The notes: a model not told the origin generated them from the sequence alone. A stretch of DNA of 43,129 nt from Planctomycetaceae bacterium (GCA_947441435.1 CANETX010000002.1:1-43129); one strand, 5' to 3'; positions 1 through 8,757 are shown, counted from the first letter of the stretch. Made by a program: numbers and translations.

Positions 1-798
1 CAGCCGTCGGCGAAACTGGAGACGTACATCTTCGGAAGCCGCGACGAGTGGGAGACATTCACGCGTGAACGGCTCGGCAGCGAAGCGGGTGCGTACATGG
101 GCCTTGGCCGGGGCGGCTACACCTCGCGGGCGTGCGCGATCCTCTACGACATCGGCCCCAACGACACGCTGACGATTCTCGCGCACGAGGGGTGGCACCA
201 GTACACGCAGTCGGTGTTCCGCGAGGAACTGCCCGTCTGGCTCGAGGAAGGCATTGCCACCTACATGGAGGGGTATCGCATTGCCCCCGATTCGGGAGAC
301 CCGATCTTCGGCGCGTGGCGCAATCTCGAACGGTTCGGGGAACTTCGCGATGCGGTGCGGCGCGATCGGCTCATTCCGCTTCAGGAACTCCTTGAGCGCT
401 CTCCGCAGGAGTTCCTCGCGCAAGGGCGCGAACAGCTGCTCATCTACTACGCGGAGGTGTGGGCGCTCGTCCATTTCCTCAACTCGAGTGCCGACGAGAT
501 TCACCGCAATGGGCTGCGCCGACTTCTGAGCGACGCAACCGAGGGGCGCATCGGGGCAACGATTCTCGCGGGGTGTGCATCGCCGGACGCGCGGCGCTCA
601 GTCGAGCGCGCCCTCTCGCGCGGTGGAGTGCGAGCGCTTCCCGGACCAACCGTGGCGGCGACCTACTTCGGCGGCGATCTCGCGGCACTCTCGGATCGCT
701 TCGACGCCTTCATCAAAGAGATCACCGTTCGCGGCGCGGGGGAGGCGATCTGGCGGGGAACGAGTCCGATCAAGCCTGCGCCGGCGGCGGCGCCCTGA
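1..798 (+). CDS. zincin-like metalloprotease (peptidase MA-like), 5' truncated by the window edge
   Basis: Frame 1 is open from base 1 (QPSAKLETYIFGSRDEW...). HEGWH (HExxH) followed by WLEEGIATYMEG, the expected downstream Glu ligand context. Confidence 0.8.
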   Translation, partial: QPSAKLETYIFGSRDEWETFTRERLGSEAGAYMGLGRGGYTSRACAILYDIGPNDTLTILAHEGWHQYTQSVFREELPVWLEEGIATYMEGYRIAPDSGDPIFGAWRNLERFGELRDAVRRDRLIPLQELLERSPQEFLAQGREQLLIYYAEVWALVHFLNSSADEIHRNGLRRLLSDATEGRIGATILAGCASPDARRSVERALSRGGVRALPGPTVAATYFGGDLAALSDRFDAFIKEITVRGAGEAIWRGTSPIKPAPAAAP

Positions 799-1570
799 CC
801 CCGAGGCATCCGCAGACGAATGCGGTGCCGCGCTCCTTCGCATCGGCGGCCATCTTGCCGAACCCCATGTGTTCGTGCGGGGCTCCTGTGTGGTCGTACG
901 CGTGCAGTGCGATGCGCTCGGGATGATCGGCACGCGCCTTGAGCGCATCGATGAATCGCCGCTGACCGTCGAGGGCGACCCACTCATCTTCGGCGGCATG
1001 CAGGGCGAGCACGGGGATCTCGCGCCAGTGGTCGAGATGGTCGATGGGGTTGTGCGCCGCGACGAACTCCTCGCGGTACATCGGACGCGCGCGCTGCCCT
1101 CGCCAATCTCCCGTCGTTGCTTCGAGGAGCATTCCCGAGAACGAGTGTGCCCGGCATCCCCGCACCATCGCGACCATGCCTCCTGCGCTCATGCCGCCGA
1201 TCACGACACGCGCGGTGTCGAATCCGCCGAGTGCGCCGACTTCGCCGAGAATCGCATCGATCTCACTAGCCGCCGCGAGCACCATCTCCAGCGTTCGCGC
1301 GCCATCTTGCAGCGCGGGATCAAGACGCTCGCCGTGACCGGGAAGATCGATCGCGACACACCCCACACCAGCGCGCATCAGCCGGAGGTATCTCCCCGAA
1401 TCGAGTTCCTTCGTGACCGTCCGCCCATGAAACCACAGAAGAAACGGGACCGCCTGATCGCCCGCCTCAATCGGCCGGATCACGAGAGCGGGAACCCGCC
1501 CATCCACGAGTTTCACCCACCGACTCGCGCGCTTGAGGCTCGCGGCGAACTGCCCCGACAGGTCAACCAT
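770..1570 (-). CDS. alpha/beta hydrolase family protein
   Basis: MVDLSGQFAASLKRASRW...; GMSAGG nucleophile elbow, DLPGHG, VLALHAAEDEWV acid region, final His context. Start chosen at CAT 1568-1570, overlapping the rsmD stop. Confidence 0.8.
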   Translation of the reverse strand: MVDLSGQFAASLKRASRWVKLVDGRVPALVIRPIEAGDQAVPFLLWFHGRTVTKELDSGRYLRLMRAGVGCVAIDLPGHGERLDPALQDGARTLEMVLAAASEIDAILGEVGALGGFDTARVVIGGMSAGGMVAMVRGCRAHSFSGMLLEATTGDWRGQRARPMYREEFVAAHNPIDHLDHWREIPVLALHAAEDEWVALDGQRRFIDALKARADHPERIALHAYDHTGAPHEHMGFGKMAADAKERGTAFVCGCLGVRAPPPAQA

Positions 1571-2141
1571 TGCGCGGGGCGTAGAGAAGGATGTGCTGCT
1601 CGGTGCCGTAATCGTGGTGTTCCGGGCCGACAAACCCGGGAACCGAGAAGTCCTCATCCGCCAAGTGATCTGGTGAGCGCAGCACGATGAAGGCGCGATC
1701 GGCGACGACACTCCGGAGCGCTCCCACGCGATCGAGCATCGCCCGCCGCTGCTCGCTCGAGCGCATCTCCTCGAACGGGGGATCGATGAACACGATGTCG
1801 ACGGGCTTCGGTGCGGCCGCGATGGTGCCGAGCCCGAGCGCATCGGTTTGGATGGCCTGCACACGATCGCCACACCCAAGCGTCAGGATGTTTGCCCGCA
1901 GGAAGTCGCCGATGTACCGATTCTGCTCGACGCACACCACGCGTTTCGCGCCGAGGCTCGCGGCTTCGAGCCCCATCGTCCCGACACCCGCGTAGAGGTC
2001 GAGGACATTCGCTCCCTCGAACCATCCCCGCAGGAGGTTGAAGATCGCTGCCTTTGGGCGCGACCCCATCGGGCGAGTCTCAACCCCTTCCGGGATTTGC
2101 AACGCGCGCGATCGAAACTCGCCGCTCTGGATCTTCAGCAT
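1563..2141 (-). CDS. rsmD: 16S rRNA (guanine(966)-N(2))-methyltransferase RsmD
   Basis: RSRALQIPEGVETRPMGSRPKAAIFNLL, VLDLYAGVGTMGLEAASLGA, FIDPPFEE. Confidence 0.93.
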   Translation of the reverse strand: MLKIQSGEFRSRALQIPEGVETRPMGSRPKAAIFNLLRGWFEGANVLDLYAGVGTMGLEAASLGAKRVVCVEQNRYIGDFLRANILTLGCGDRVQAIQTDALGLGTIAAAPKPVDIVFIDPPFEEMRSSEQRRAMLDRVGALRSVVADRAFIVLRSPDHLADEDFSVPGFVGPEHHDYGTEQHILLYAPRNG

Positions 2142-2147
2142 CTCGCC

Positions 2148-2153
2148 ATCGTA
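2148..2153 (-). promoter_or_regulatory. TACGAT -10-like hexamer, 6 nt from the rsmD start
   Basis: + strand ATCGTA, then ctcgcc spacer, then CAT. Confidence 0.65.
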
Positions 2154-2172
2154 GTGAGCCCGCGCGCGCGGG

Positions 2173-2178
2173 TAGGCT
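2173..2178 (+). promoter_or_regulatory. TAGGCT -10-like hexamer, 6 nt from ATG 2185
   Basis: TAGGCT-caggtc-ATG. Confidence 0.65.
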
Positions 2179-2184
2179 CAGGTC

Positions 2185-3303
2185 ATGTCGGCATCGATGG
2201 CGGTCGCGCTCCTGTTCCTCGTGTACCCGCAACCCGATCCGGCGATGCTCGCGGCGGCCGTCGCGACGGCCTCGGAGCGCATCGTCGCCATGCAGGATGG
2301 ACCCGAGAAGTCTGAGTGGCCCTACGAGGGGGTGTACCGGGTCGGAGGGAAAATTCCCTACGGCTACCGCGTCGGTGGAACGGCGATCTGTGCGGAGAGC
2401 CTGCTTCGCGCACCGGGGTACGCAGCGGACGCGTCGCGCAAGGCTGCGGTCAAGAAGGCGACCGAGTTCGTCTGCGCCGCGATCGACGAGCCGCTGCTGC
2501 AGGTGACCTCGTATCAAGGCGGCTACGACGTCCGCGCGTGGGCGGCGTGCTATGGCGCGCGATTTCTCCTCGCGCTCAAGCAGCACGAGGCGGTCCCGAC
2601 AGGGCTCGAAGCCCCGGTCGAGAAGGCGCTCACCTGGTACCTCGACTCCCTCCAGAAATTCGAGATTCCGCAGACGGGCGGCTGGAACTACGCGCGCGAC
2701 CCCGGTGCGGAGACGCCGAGTGCGACCAGCGGATTCATGACTCCCGTGTGCCTGCAGACTCTCTACGAAGCAAAGGCGCAGGGGTACGCCGTGGACGCCG
2801 CGATCGTCGACCGCGCCCTCGCGGCGCTCGAACGATGCCGCACTGATGACGGCAACTACGCCTACGCCGCGAAGGGATCCGCGCGGATGGACACCCGCTC
2901 CATCCCGGGGGCCATCGGCCGGATGGTGGCGGGGGAGACGGCGCTCTACCTCGCGGGGCGGAGCGATCAGCAGAAGCTCGCGACGGCGGTCGACGCCTTC
3001 ATCCGGTACTGGCCCGAACTCGAAAAGCGCCGGTCCAAGACGGGCACTCATCTTCCTCCGTACGGCGTCGCTCCGTACTACTTCTGGTTTGCGCACTACC
3101 ACGCCGCACAGGCTGTGGAGTTGCTGCCTGAGGCTGAGCGCGCGCCGCGCCGGCTAGCGCTCAACTGGCTTCTCTGGCGGACGCGCGCCGAGGATGGCAC
3201 TTGGAACGACCGCGTCTTCGACCGCTCGGCGGCGTACGGCTCGGCGATGGCGTCGATGTCGGTGACAATGCCGCAGGCTCCTTCGCCAAAAAACTGGAAA
3301 TGA
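2185..3303 (+). CDS. terpene-cyclase/prenyltransferase-fold (alpha-alpha toroid repeat) protein with hydrophobic N-terminus
   Basis: Prenyltransferase/squalene-oxidase-like repeats (GGWNYARDP.., CRTDDGNYAY.., TRAEDGTWND); no DXDD motif seen. Confidence 0.7.
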   Translation: MSASMAVALLFLVYPQPDPAMLAAAVATASERIVAMQDGPEKSEWPYEGVYRVGGKIPYGYRVGGTAICAESLLRAPGYAADASRKAAVKKATEFVCAAIDEPLLQVTSYQGGYDVRAWAACYGARFLLALKQHEAVPTGLEAPVEKALTWYLDSLQKFEIPQTGGWNYARDPGAETPSATSGFMTPVCLQTLYEAKAQGYAVDAAIVDRALAALERCRTDDGNYAYAAKGSARMDTRSIPGAIGRMVAGETALYLAGRSDQQKLATAVDAFIRYWPELEKRRSKTGTHLPPYGVAPYYFWFAHYHAAQAVELLPEAERAPRRLALNWLLWRTRAEDGTWNDRVFDRSAAYGSAMASMSVTMPQAPSPKNWK

Positions 3304-3310
3304 GTTCCAG
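3294..3310 (+). terminator. small hairpin with the 2185-3303 gene stop codon in its loop
   Basis: CTGGAA-atgag-TTCCAG; no following U-tract. Confidence 0.35.
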
Positions 3311-3333
3311 AAGTTGTAGCATTCGCCTCGTCA

Positions 3334-5418
3334 ATGCCTCCCACCAAGTCCCCTGAGCTCGCTCCTCCAAGCGCGGCTCCAACCTCGACCTCACCTCCTT
3401 CACCCTCGCGCGCTGCAGCACCGGCTGTAGAGCCAAAGGCGGAGCCGCGCACCAAGCCGCTGCAGGCAACGCTCGAAGGCAGCTGGACGATCGACGATGC
3501 CGCCGAGATCTACCAGACCCGCTTGTGGGGCAAGGGATTCTTCGACATCAACGCGAAGGGGCACGCGGTCGTGCGACCGACGCGTGTGCTCGGCCACGAA
3601 GTCGATCTCTTCGATGTCGTCGCAGGGATGCGCGAGCGCGGACTGAACACGCCGGTGCTCCTCCACTTCAGCGATCTCCTTGAGCGACGCATGCGCGACA
3701 TGCGCGAGGCATTCGACGCCGCCATCGCCGAGAACAGCTACAAGGGCTCGTACACCGGGGTCTTCCCGATCAAGGTGAATCAGCAGCGCCGAGTTGTCGA
3801 GGAAGTGCGCCGCTATGGGGTCGAACTCGGCTTCGGCCTTGAAGTTGGCTCGAAGCCAGAACTGCTCGCGGTCATGGGAATGACCGGGGACTCTCCGGAT
3901 CGCCTCATCATCTGCAACGGCTTCAAGGAAGAGAAGTACATCGAGTTCGTGACGCTTGCCGCCAAACTCGGCCGCAACATCATTCCCGTGATCGAGAACA
4001 TGGGCGAACTCAAGTTGATCGTCGAGAGCGCCAACCGACTCGGCGTGCGCCCCAAGATCGGTGTGCGCATGAATCTCGCGACGCCGGGAGCGGGACGATG
4101 GCGCCACTCTTCAGGGGTGAAAGCCAAGTTCGGTCTCTCGCTCACGGAAGTCATCGAGACCGTCGACTTCCTCAAGGCCCGCGGAATGGTGGACTGCCTC
4201 GAACTCCTCCATTGCCACATGGGGAGCCAGATCCACGACATCCGGCAGGTGAACTCGGGAGTCAACGAGCTCGCGCGGATTTACGTGCAACTCGTCAAGA
4301 TGGGGGCAGGCCTCAAGTACCTCGATGTCGGAGGCGGCATGGGCATCGACTATGACGGGAGCCAGACCGCCTTCGAGTTCTCGACGAACTACTCGCTCGT
4401 CGAGTACGCGAACTCGGTCGTCTACAAGACGATGACGGTCTGCGACGAAGAGGGGGTCGAGCACCCGACGATCGTCACCGAGTCCGGGCGCGCCATGGTC
4501 GCCCAGCAGTCCGTGCTGATCTTCGATGTTCTGGGCTGCAATCGCCCCGATCGCGCGCCGCCGCCCGCGGAACTTCCCGCGCCGGTCCCTCCCGAGGACG
4601 AATTGCCGCGCCCCTTGATCGACCTCTGGGAACTCCACAAGACGATCAGCGAACGGCGGATCTTGGAGCAGTACCACGATGCCCTCGAAGCACGCGACGA
4701 GGCGACGCGGCTCTTTTCCGTCGGATACCTGACGCTCGAGCACCGAGCCATCGTCGACCGGCTCTTCTGGTCAATCTGCACGAAGATCCGCGACAAGGCG
4801 CGTTCCATGGGCGCGCACACCCCCGAGGAGCTGACCGACCTCGAGGCGACGATCACCGACACGTACTTCTGCAACCTCTCGATCTTCCAGAGCCTTCCCG
4901 ACATCTGGGCGATCAACCAGCTCTTCCCGATCATGCCGATCCACCGGCTCGACGAGCGCCCGACGCGCAAGGCGACGCTCGCGGACATCACCTGCGACTC
5001 CGACGGCAAGGTCGACCGATTCGTCGACGACCACGACATCAAGAAGTTCGTCGAGTTGCACGAGTTCCAAGAGGGATCGACGTACCTCCTGGGCGCATTT
5101 CTCGTCGGCGCGTATCAGGAGACGCTGGGCGATCTCCACAACTTGTTCGGCGACACACACGTCGCCCACATCAAGCTCGACACCAACGGCCAGTGGTGGA
5201 TCGACGAGATCATCGAGGGGGACTCGATCGCTGAGGTCTTGAAGTACGTCCAGTTCGACTCGACGCAACTCGGCGCGCAGATCCGCAGGGAATGCGAGCG
5301 CGCGGTGCGAAAGAAGCAGCTCTCACCCAAGGAGAGCAGGGCCTTCATGAAGGCGTACGAGGACGGCCTCGCTGGTTACACCTATCTCGAACCCGGCCGC
5401 AGCACCGGCGAGGGTTGA
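3334..5418 (+). CDS. speA: biosynthetic arginine decarboxylase SpeA
   Basis: YQTRLWGKGFFDINAKGHAVVRP, YTGVFPIKVNQQRRVVEEV (PLP Lys region), LHCHMGSQIHDIR, ESGRAMVA. Confidence 0.95.
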   Translation: MPPTKSPELAPPSAAPTSTSPPSPSRAAAPAVEPKAEPRTKPLQATLEGSWTIDDAAEIYQTRLWGKGFFDINAKGHAVVRPTRVLGHEVDLFDVVAGMRERGLNTPVLLHFSDLLERRMRDMREAFDAAIAENSYKGSYTGVFPIKVNQQRRVVEEVRRYGVELGFGLEVGSKPELLAVMGMTGDSPDRLIICNGFKEEKYIEFVTLAAKLGRNIIPVIENMGELKLIVESANRLGVRPKIGVRMNLATPGAGRWRHSSGVKAKFGLSLTEVIETVDFLKARGMVDCLELLHCHMGSQIHDIRQVNSGVNELARIYVQLVKMGAGLKYLDVGGGMGIDYDGSQTAFEFSTNYSLVEYANSVVYKTMTVCDEEGVEHPTIVTESGRAMVAQQSVLIFDVLGCNRPDRAPPPAELPAPVPPEDELPRPLIDLWELHKTISERRILEQYHDALEARDEATRLFSVGYLTLEHRAIVDRLFWSICTKIRDKARSMGAHTPEELTDLEATITDTYFCNLSIFQSLPDIWAINQLFPIMPIHRLDERPTRKATLADITCDSDGKVDRFVDDHDIKKFVELHEFQEGSTYLLGAFLVGAYQETLGDLHNLFGDTHVAHIKLDTNGQWWIDEIIEGDSIAEVLKYVQFDSTQLGAQIRRECERAVRKKQLSPKESRAFMKAYEDGLAGYTYLEPGRSTGEG

Positions 5419-5431
5419 CGACGCCCGTCGA

Positions 5432-5476
5432 GTTCTGCGCAAGGAAGGCCCGATTCGGGCGTCCGTTGCGCAGAAC
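5432..5476. repeat. long inverted repeat (hairpin C) between convergent speA and fic
   Basis: GTTCTGCGCAA (5432-5442) and TTGCGCAGAAC (5466-5476), perfect 11 bp; core CCCGATTCGGG. Confidence 0.85.
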
Positions 5477-5510
5477 CGGGGAGCAGCGGCCGTCGGTCTC
5501 TCGTTACCCA

Positions 5511-6530
5511 TCAAGGCTTCTCGACGACTTCCCAATGGCCAGCCTTGTCGGAACCGACGCGCTTCAGCCTGCCTTGTTCGCGGAGCGCCTTGATGTGGCG
5601 TTCAACTGTGCGGGTGGTCTTGTTCAGCAGCGTGGCGAGTTCCTTGGCTGAAAGGTGGGGTTCCCGTCGCAAAGCCGCCATTATCTGGTCCGTTACACCG
5701 ACATTTGCACCGACATTTACACCGACAGCGTCCGCCGTCTCCTCCGCCACATCGATGTACTTGTAGAGCGAGTTCCCGATGGCATCGAGCATGAAGGTGA
5801 TGAACGGACGGGAGTCCACCGCGTTCGCATGCGAATCCTGAAGCGCCTTGTAGTACAGCGCCTGGTTGTGGTGGATCAGCGTCTCCACAGGCATCCAGGC
5901 AAACAACGGATTCCACTTGGAGAGAATCAGCGTCTGCCAGAGTCGTCCGAGCCGACCGTTGCCATCTCGGAAAGGATGGATGTACTCCAGCATGTGATGG
6001 ACGGCCGAACTCTTGATGAGCGGATGCGCTTCGCTCGTCTTTCCCCAATGCAGCAGTTGCTCGACGAGAGCAGGAACTTGTTCCGCAGCCGAGCCGCGGT
6101 GCATCACCACGCCGTCCTCTCGCACAACGGCGACGCCGACGGTCCGGAACTGTCCAGACTCGCCGATGAGCGCGTTGGTCAGGTGCACGTGCGCCTTGAG
6201 CAAGTCGCCCGTCGACCAGGGGTCATGGGCGGCCATTTCGTTGTAGGCATGCCACGCGTTCTGCACCTCTTTGATGTCCTTGGGCGGTCCCCACACGGGC
6301 TTGCCGTTGATGACATCCGTGACTTGGTTCAGGGTGAGCCGGTTGCCCTCGATGGCGGTGGACGCGTGGATCGTGAGAATGCGATTGAGTTTGCGCAGGT
6401 GCAAGACATCGGAGGACTGCTCCTCGCTGATCTTGACGCGCTCGAGCATGGCGTGAATGTCGCCGATCTTGGCGTGCCACCCAGGGTCTTCCGTATAGAA
6501 ATTCACACGCGGTGTCACGGGCCCGCTCAC
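5511..6530 (-). CDS. Fic family protein (class II-like, N-terminal inhibitory motif) with C-terminal winged helix
   Basis: HPFRDGNGRLGR matches HxFx(D/E)GNGRxxR; STAIEGN matches (S/T)xxxE(G/N) N-terminal to it; C-terminal DQIMAALRREPHLSAKELATLLNKTTRTVERHIKALREQGRLKRVG. GTG start overlaps the scpA stop (GTGA). Confidence 0.93.
   Translation of the reverse strand: MSGPVTPRVNFYTEDPGWHAKIGDIHAMLERVKISEEQSSDVLHLRKLNRILTIHASTAIEGNRLTLNQVTDVINGKPVWGPPKDIKEVQNAWHAYNEMAAHDPWSTGDLLKAHVHLTNALIGESGQFRTVGVAVVREDGVVMHRGSAAEQVPALVEQLLHWGKTSEAHPLIKSSAVHHMLEYIHPFRDGNGRLGRLWQTLILSKWNPLFAWMPVETLIHHNQALYYKALQDSHANAVDSRPFITFMLDAIGNSLYKYIDVAEETADAVGVNVGANVGVTDQIMAALRREPHLSAKELATLLNKTTRTVERHIKALREQGRLKRVGSDKAGHWEVVEKP
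5695..5730 (-). repeat. 12-bp in-frame tandem repeat in the fic linker
   Basis: ACACCGACATTT GCACCGACATTT ACACCGACAGCG; encodes the VGVNVGANVGV linker. Confidence 0.85.
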
Positions 6531-7354
6531 TCCTCGTCGAGTTCAGCGGCGAGTTCGGCGGCGGGGGTCGGGGTCATCGCCTCGGGTGCCAGTTGGAGCA
6601 GTTCGATTTCGACGGCGCCGTCGGCGTCGTCCTGCCGCACCGCGACCTGTTGCTGTCGCGCGAGTTCCAAGAGCGCGAGGAAGAGTCCGATCATGTCGTT
6701 GCGCGTGCGACCCGCAAAGATCTGCGCGAGCTGCATCCGCCGCCGATCGCTGCGCGAGAGACGATCAACGAGGTCGGCCTGATGGAGACTGATCGGCGTG
6801 TCGTCGAACTCGACGCGATGCTCGCCGAGCCTCGTGAGATCGACCGCCTGGATGATCTTCTCGAACGCCTCGAGGAGATCAAGCACATGCGCGTCGCCGA
6901 TGTCGATGGCGGGGGCGTCATCGGTCGCGTCGCTCTCGGGAGCGCCGTCGTGGCCACCCGCGCCATAGCGGCGGGCACTCTCCTCGCGCAGCCGATCGAG
7001 CGTTCCCGCTGCGGTGCGGAACCGCTGGTAGGCGAGGAGCTGCTGGACAAGTTCGAAGCGCGGATCGGCCCCTCCGCGCGCGGGATCGGCGACATCATCT
7101 GTGGCTGACGCCGTTCGCGGAGCAATCGTGCGGCTCTTGATCTCGACGAGCGTCGCCGCCATCACGAGAAACTCTCCCGCGACTTCGACATCGACCTTGT
7201 CGAGCTGACGCAGGAACCCGAAATATTGTTCAGTGATCGCCGCGATGGGAATGTCGGCGATGTCGACTTCCGCCCGGCGCACCAGAAACAACAGCAGATC
7301 AAGTGGCCCTTGGAACCGCGAGAGCCGCACCTCATAATCGTCCTGAAGAGGCAT
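6527..7354 (-). CDS. scpA: segregation and condensation protein A
   Basis: YEVRLSRFQGPLDLLLFLVRRAEVDIADIPIAAITEQYF is the ScpA signature; C-terminal kleisin-like helix region. Confidence 0.93.
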   Translation of the reverse strand: MPLQDDYEVRLSRFQGPLDLLLFLVRRAEVDIADIPIAAITEQYFGFLRQLDKVDVEVAGEFLVMAATLVEIKSRTIAPRTASATDDVADPARGGADPRFELVQQLLAYQRFRTAAGTLDRLREESARRYGAGGHDGAPESDATDDAPAIDIGDAHVLDLLEAFEKIIQAVDLTRLGEHRVEFDDTPISLHQADLVDRLSRSDRRRMQLAQIFAGRTRNDMIGLFLALLELARQQQVAVRQDDADGAVEIELLQLAPEAMTPTPAAELAAELDEE

Positions 7355-7360
7355 TCGCGC

Positions 7361-7366
7361 AGCGTA
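7361..7366 (-). promoter_or_regulatory. TACGCT -10-like hexamer, 6 nt from the scpA start
   Basis: + strand CAT-tcgcgc-AGCGTA. Confidence 0.65.
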
Positions 7367-7371
7367 TCCGG

Positions 7372-7377
7372 TAGGCT
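7372..7377 (+). promoter_or_regulatory. TAGGCT -10-like hexamer, 7 nt from the kdsD ATG
   Basis: TAGGCT-tggcttc-ATG. Confidence 0.6.
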
Positions 7378-7384
7378 TGGCTTC

Positions 7385-8398
7385 ATGAAGACGCAGACCC
7401 GGACGGCGGATTCACTTTTCATGGCAGAGGTCATCAGGGCGGAGTCGACGGCGCTGTCGGCGATCGCCCACGCGCTCAAGACCGATGCGAAGACCGCCGC
7501 TCAGTGGACGGCAGCGCTCGACATCTTCGAGGGGTGTACTGGGCATGTGGTCGTCTCGGGGCTCGGCAAGTCCGGCCTCATCGGTGCAAAGGTCAGCGCC
7601 ACGCTCGCAAGCCTCGGGCAGCCATCGCACTTCATCCATCCGGTCGAAGCCGTGCATGGCGACCTCGGTCGGCTGCGCGAAGGGGACTGCGCGCTCCTCC
7701 TGAGCTACTCGGGCGAGACCGCCGAGATCATCGACCTCGCCCTCCATCTCAAGGCGGACGGGATCGCTCGGGTGGCGATTGTCGGCAAGCCCACGACCGC
7801 GCTCGCCAAGCTCTGCGACGCAACCGTCGCGGTCGGCGACATCGTCGAGGCCTGCCCGCTGAATCTCGCTCCGACCGCCAGCACCACGGCAATGCTTGCC
7901 GCCGGGGACGCCCTCGCGCTTGCGCTGGCCCGCCGCCGCGACTTCCGCGAGGACGATTTCCATCGCCACCATCCCGGAGGAATGCTCGGAGCGGGACTCC
8001 GCCAGATCACCGATGTCCTCCGGTTCCGCGTCGAGCACAATCTCAGCATCGTCAGCGACCACCTGAGCGTGCGCAGCGCGCTTGCCGCAGCGGGGGAGGG
8101 CCGCCGCGCCGGTGCGCTCATCCTCATCGACCGTGAGGGTCGACTCAGCGGCATCTTCACCGATGCGGACCTGAGGCGGGCGATCAACACATCCGGCCCT
8201 GAGATCCTCGACGCCGCCATCAGCAAGTGCATGACCCGTCATCCCACTTGCCTCACATCAGACTCGCTTGTGCGCGATGCCGTGAGACTCGTGCAAGAGA
8301 AGCGTCTCGACGAAATCCCGGTGGTCGATTCCGATGGACGCCCGCTCGGGCTCGTCGACATCCAGGACCTGATCGCCATGCGTGTGGTAGAGGCCTGA
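7385..8398 (+). CDS. kdsD: KpsF/GutQ family arabinose-5-phosphate isomerase (SIS + two CBS domains)
   Basis: VVSGLGKSGLIGAKVSATLASLGQPSHFIHPVEAVHGDLG, SYSGETAE, HPGGMLG, CBS pair. ATG at 7385. Confidence 0.93.
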   Translation: MKTQTRTADSLFMAEVIRAESTALSAIAHALKTDAKTAAQWTAALDIFEGCTGHVVVSGLGKSGLIGAKVSATLASLGQPSHFIHPVEAVHGDLGRLREGDCALLLSYSGETAEIIDLALHLKADGIARVAIVGKPTTALAKLCDATVAVGDIVEACPLNLAPTASTTAMLAAGDALALALARRRDFREDDFHRHHPGGMLGAGLRQITDVLRFRVEHNLSIVSDHLSVRSALAAAGEGRRAGALILIDREGRLSGIFTDADLRRAINTSGPEILDAAISKCMTRHPTCLTSDSLVRDAVRLVQEKRLDEIPVVDSDGRPLGLVDIQDLIAMRVVEA

Positions 8399-8401
8399 GC
8401 G

Positions 8402-8755
8402 ATGGAGACCTATGTTGTTGAGATCGTCGGTGATGTCCTGATCCTGCGCGCGGATGGCGGGATCAACACCAGCACGGCGAGCCAACTCTCCGACAGCATC
8501 GGCAAGCTCGTGAAGGGTGGGATCACCAACATCATCGTCGACTGCACGAAACTGTCGATTATCTCCAGCATGGGGTTGGGGGCGCTCCTCATGCTCCACA
8601 CTCGGATGAAGCGCGTGGGTGGCGAGATCCGCCTCGCGGCGCTTTCGGGCGCCGTCGTTCAGGTCATCAAGATGACGAAACTCGATCGGGTCTTCGAGAT
8701 CTACCCCGATGTCGAGCAGGCCAGGCTGAGCTTCCGCAAGCCGACCAAGTCGTAG
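8402..8755 (+). CDS. STAS-domain protein (anti-sigma factor antagonist-like)
   Basis: ADGGINTSTASQLSDSIGKLVKGGITNIIVDCTKLSIISSMGLGALLML; 3 bp downstream of kdsD. Confidence 0.88.
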   Translation: METYVVEIVGDVLILRADGGINTSTASQLSDSIGKLVKGGITNIIVDCTKLSIISSMGLGALLMLHTRMKRVGGEIRLAALSGAVVQVIKMTKLDRVFEIYPDVEQARLSFRKPTKS

Positions 8756-8757
8756 GT

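Noticed and set aside
1571-1879. N-terminal extension of the alpha/beta hydrolase ORF (770..1879)
   Set aside because: Overlaps the conserved C-terminal half of rsmD in another frame; hydrolase homology-like sequence begins at the Met at 1570.
5511-7354. scpA-fic as a toxin-antitoxin pair
   Set aside because: ScpA is a recognised condensin component and the Fic protein carries its own inhibitory motif, so no separate antitoxin is needed.
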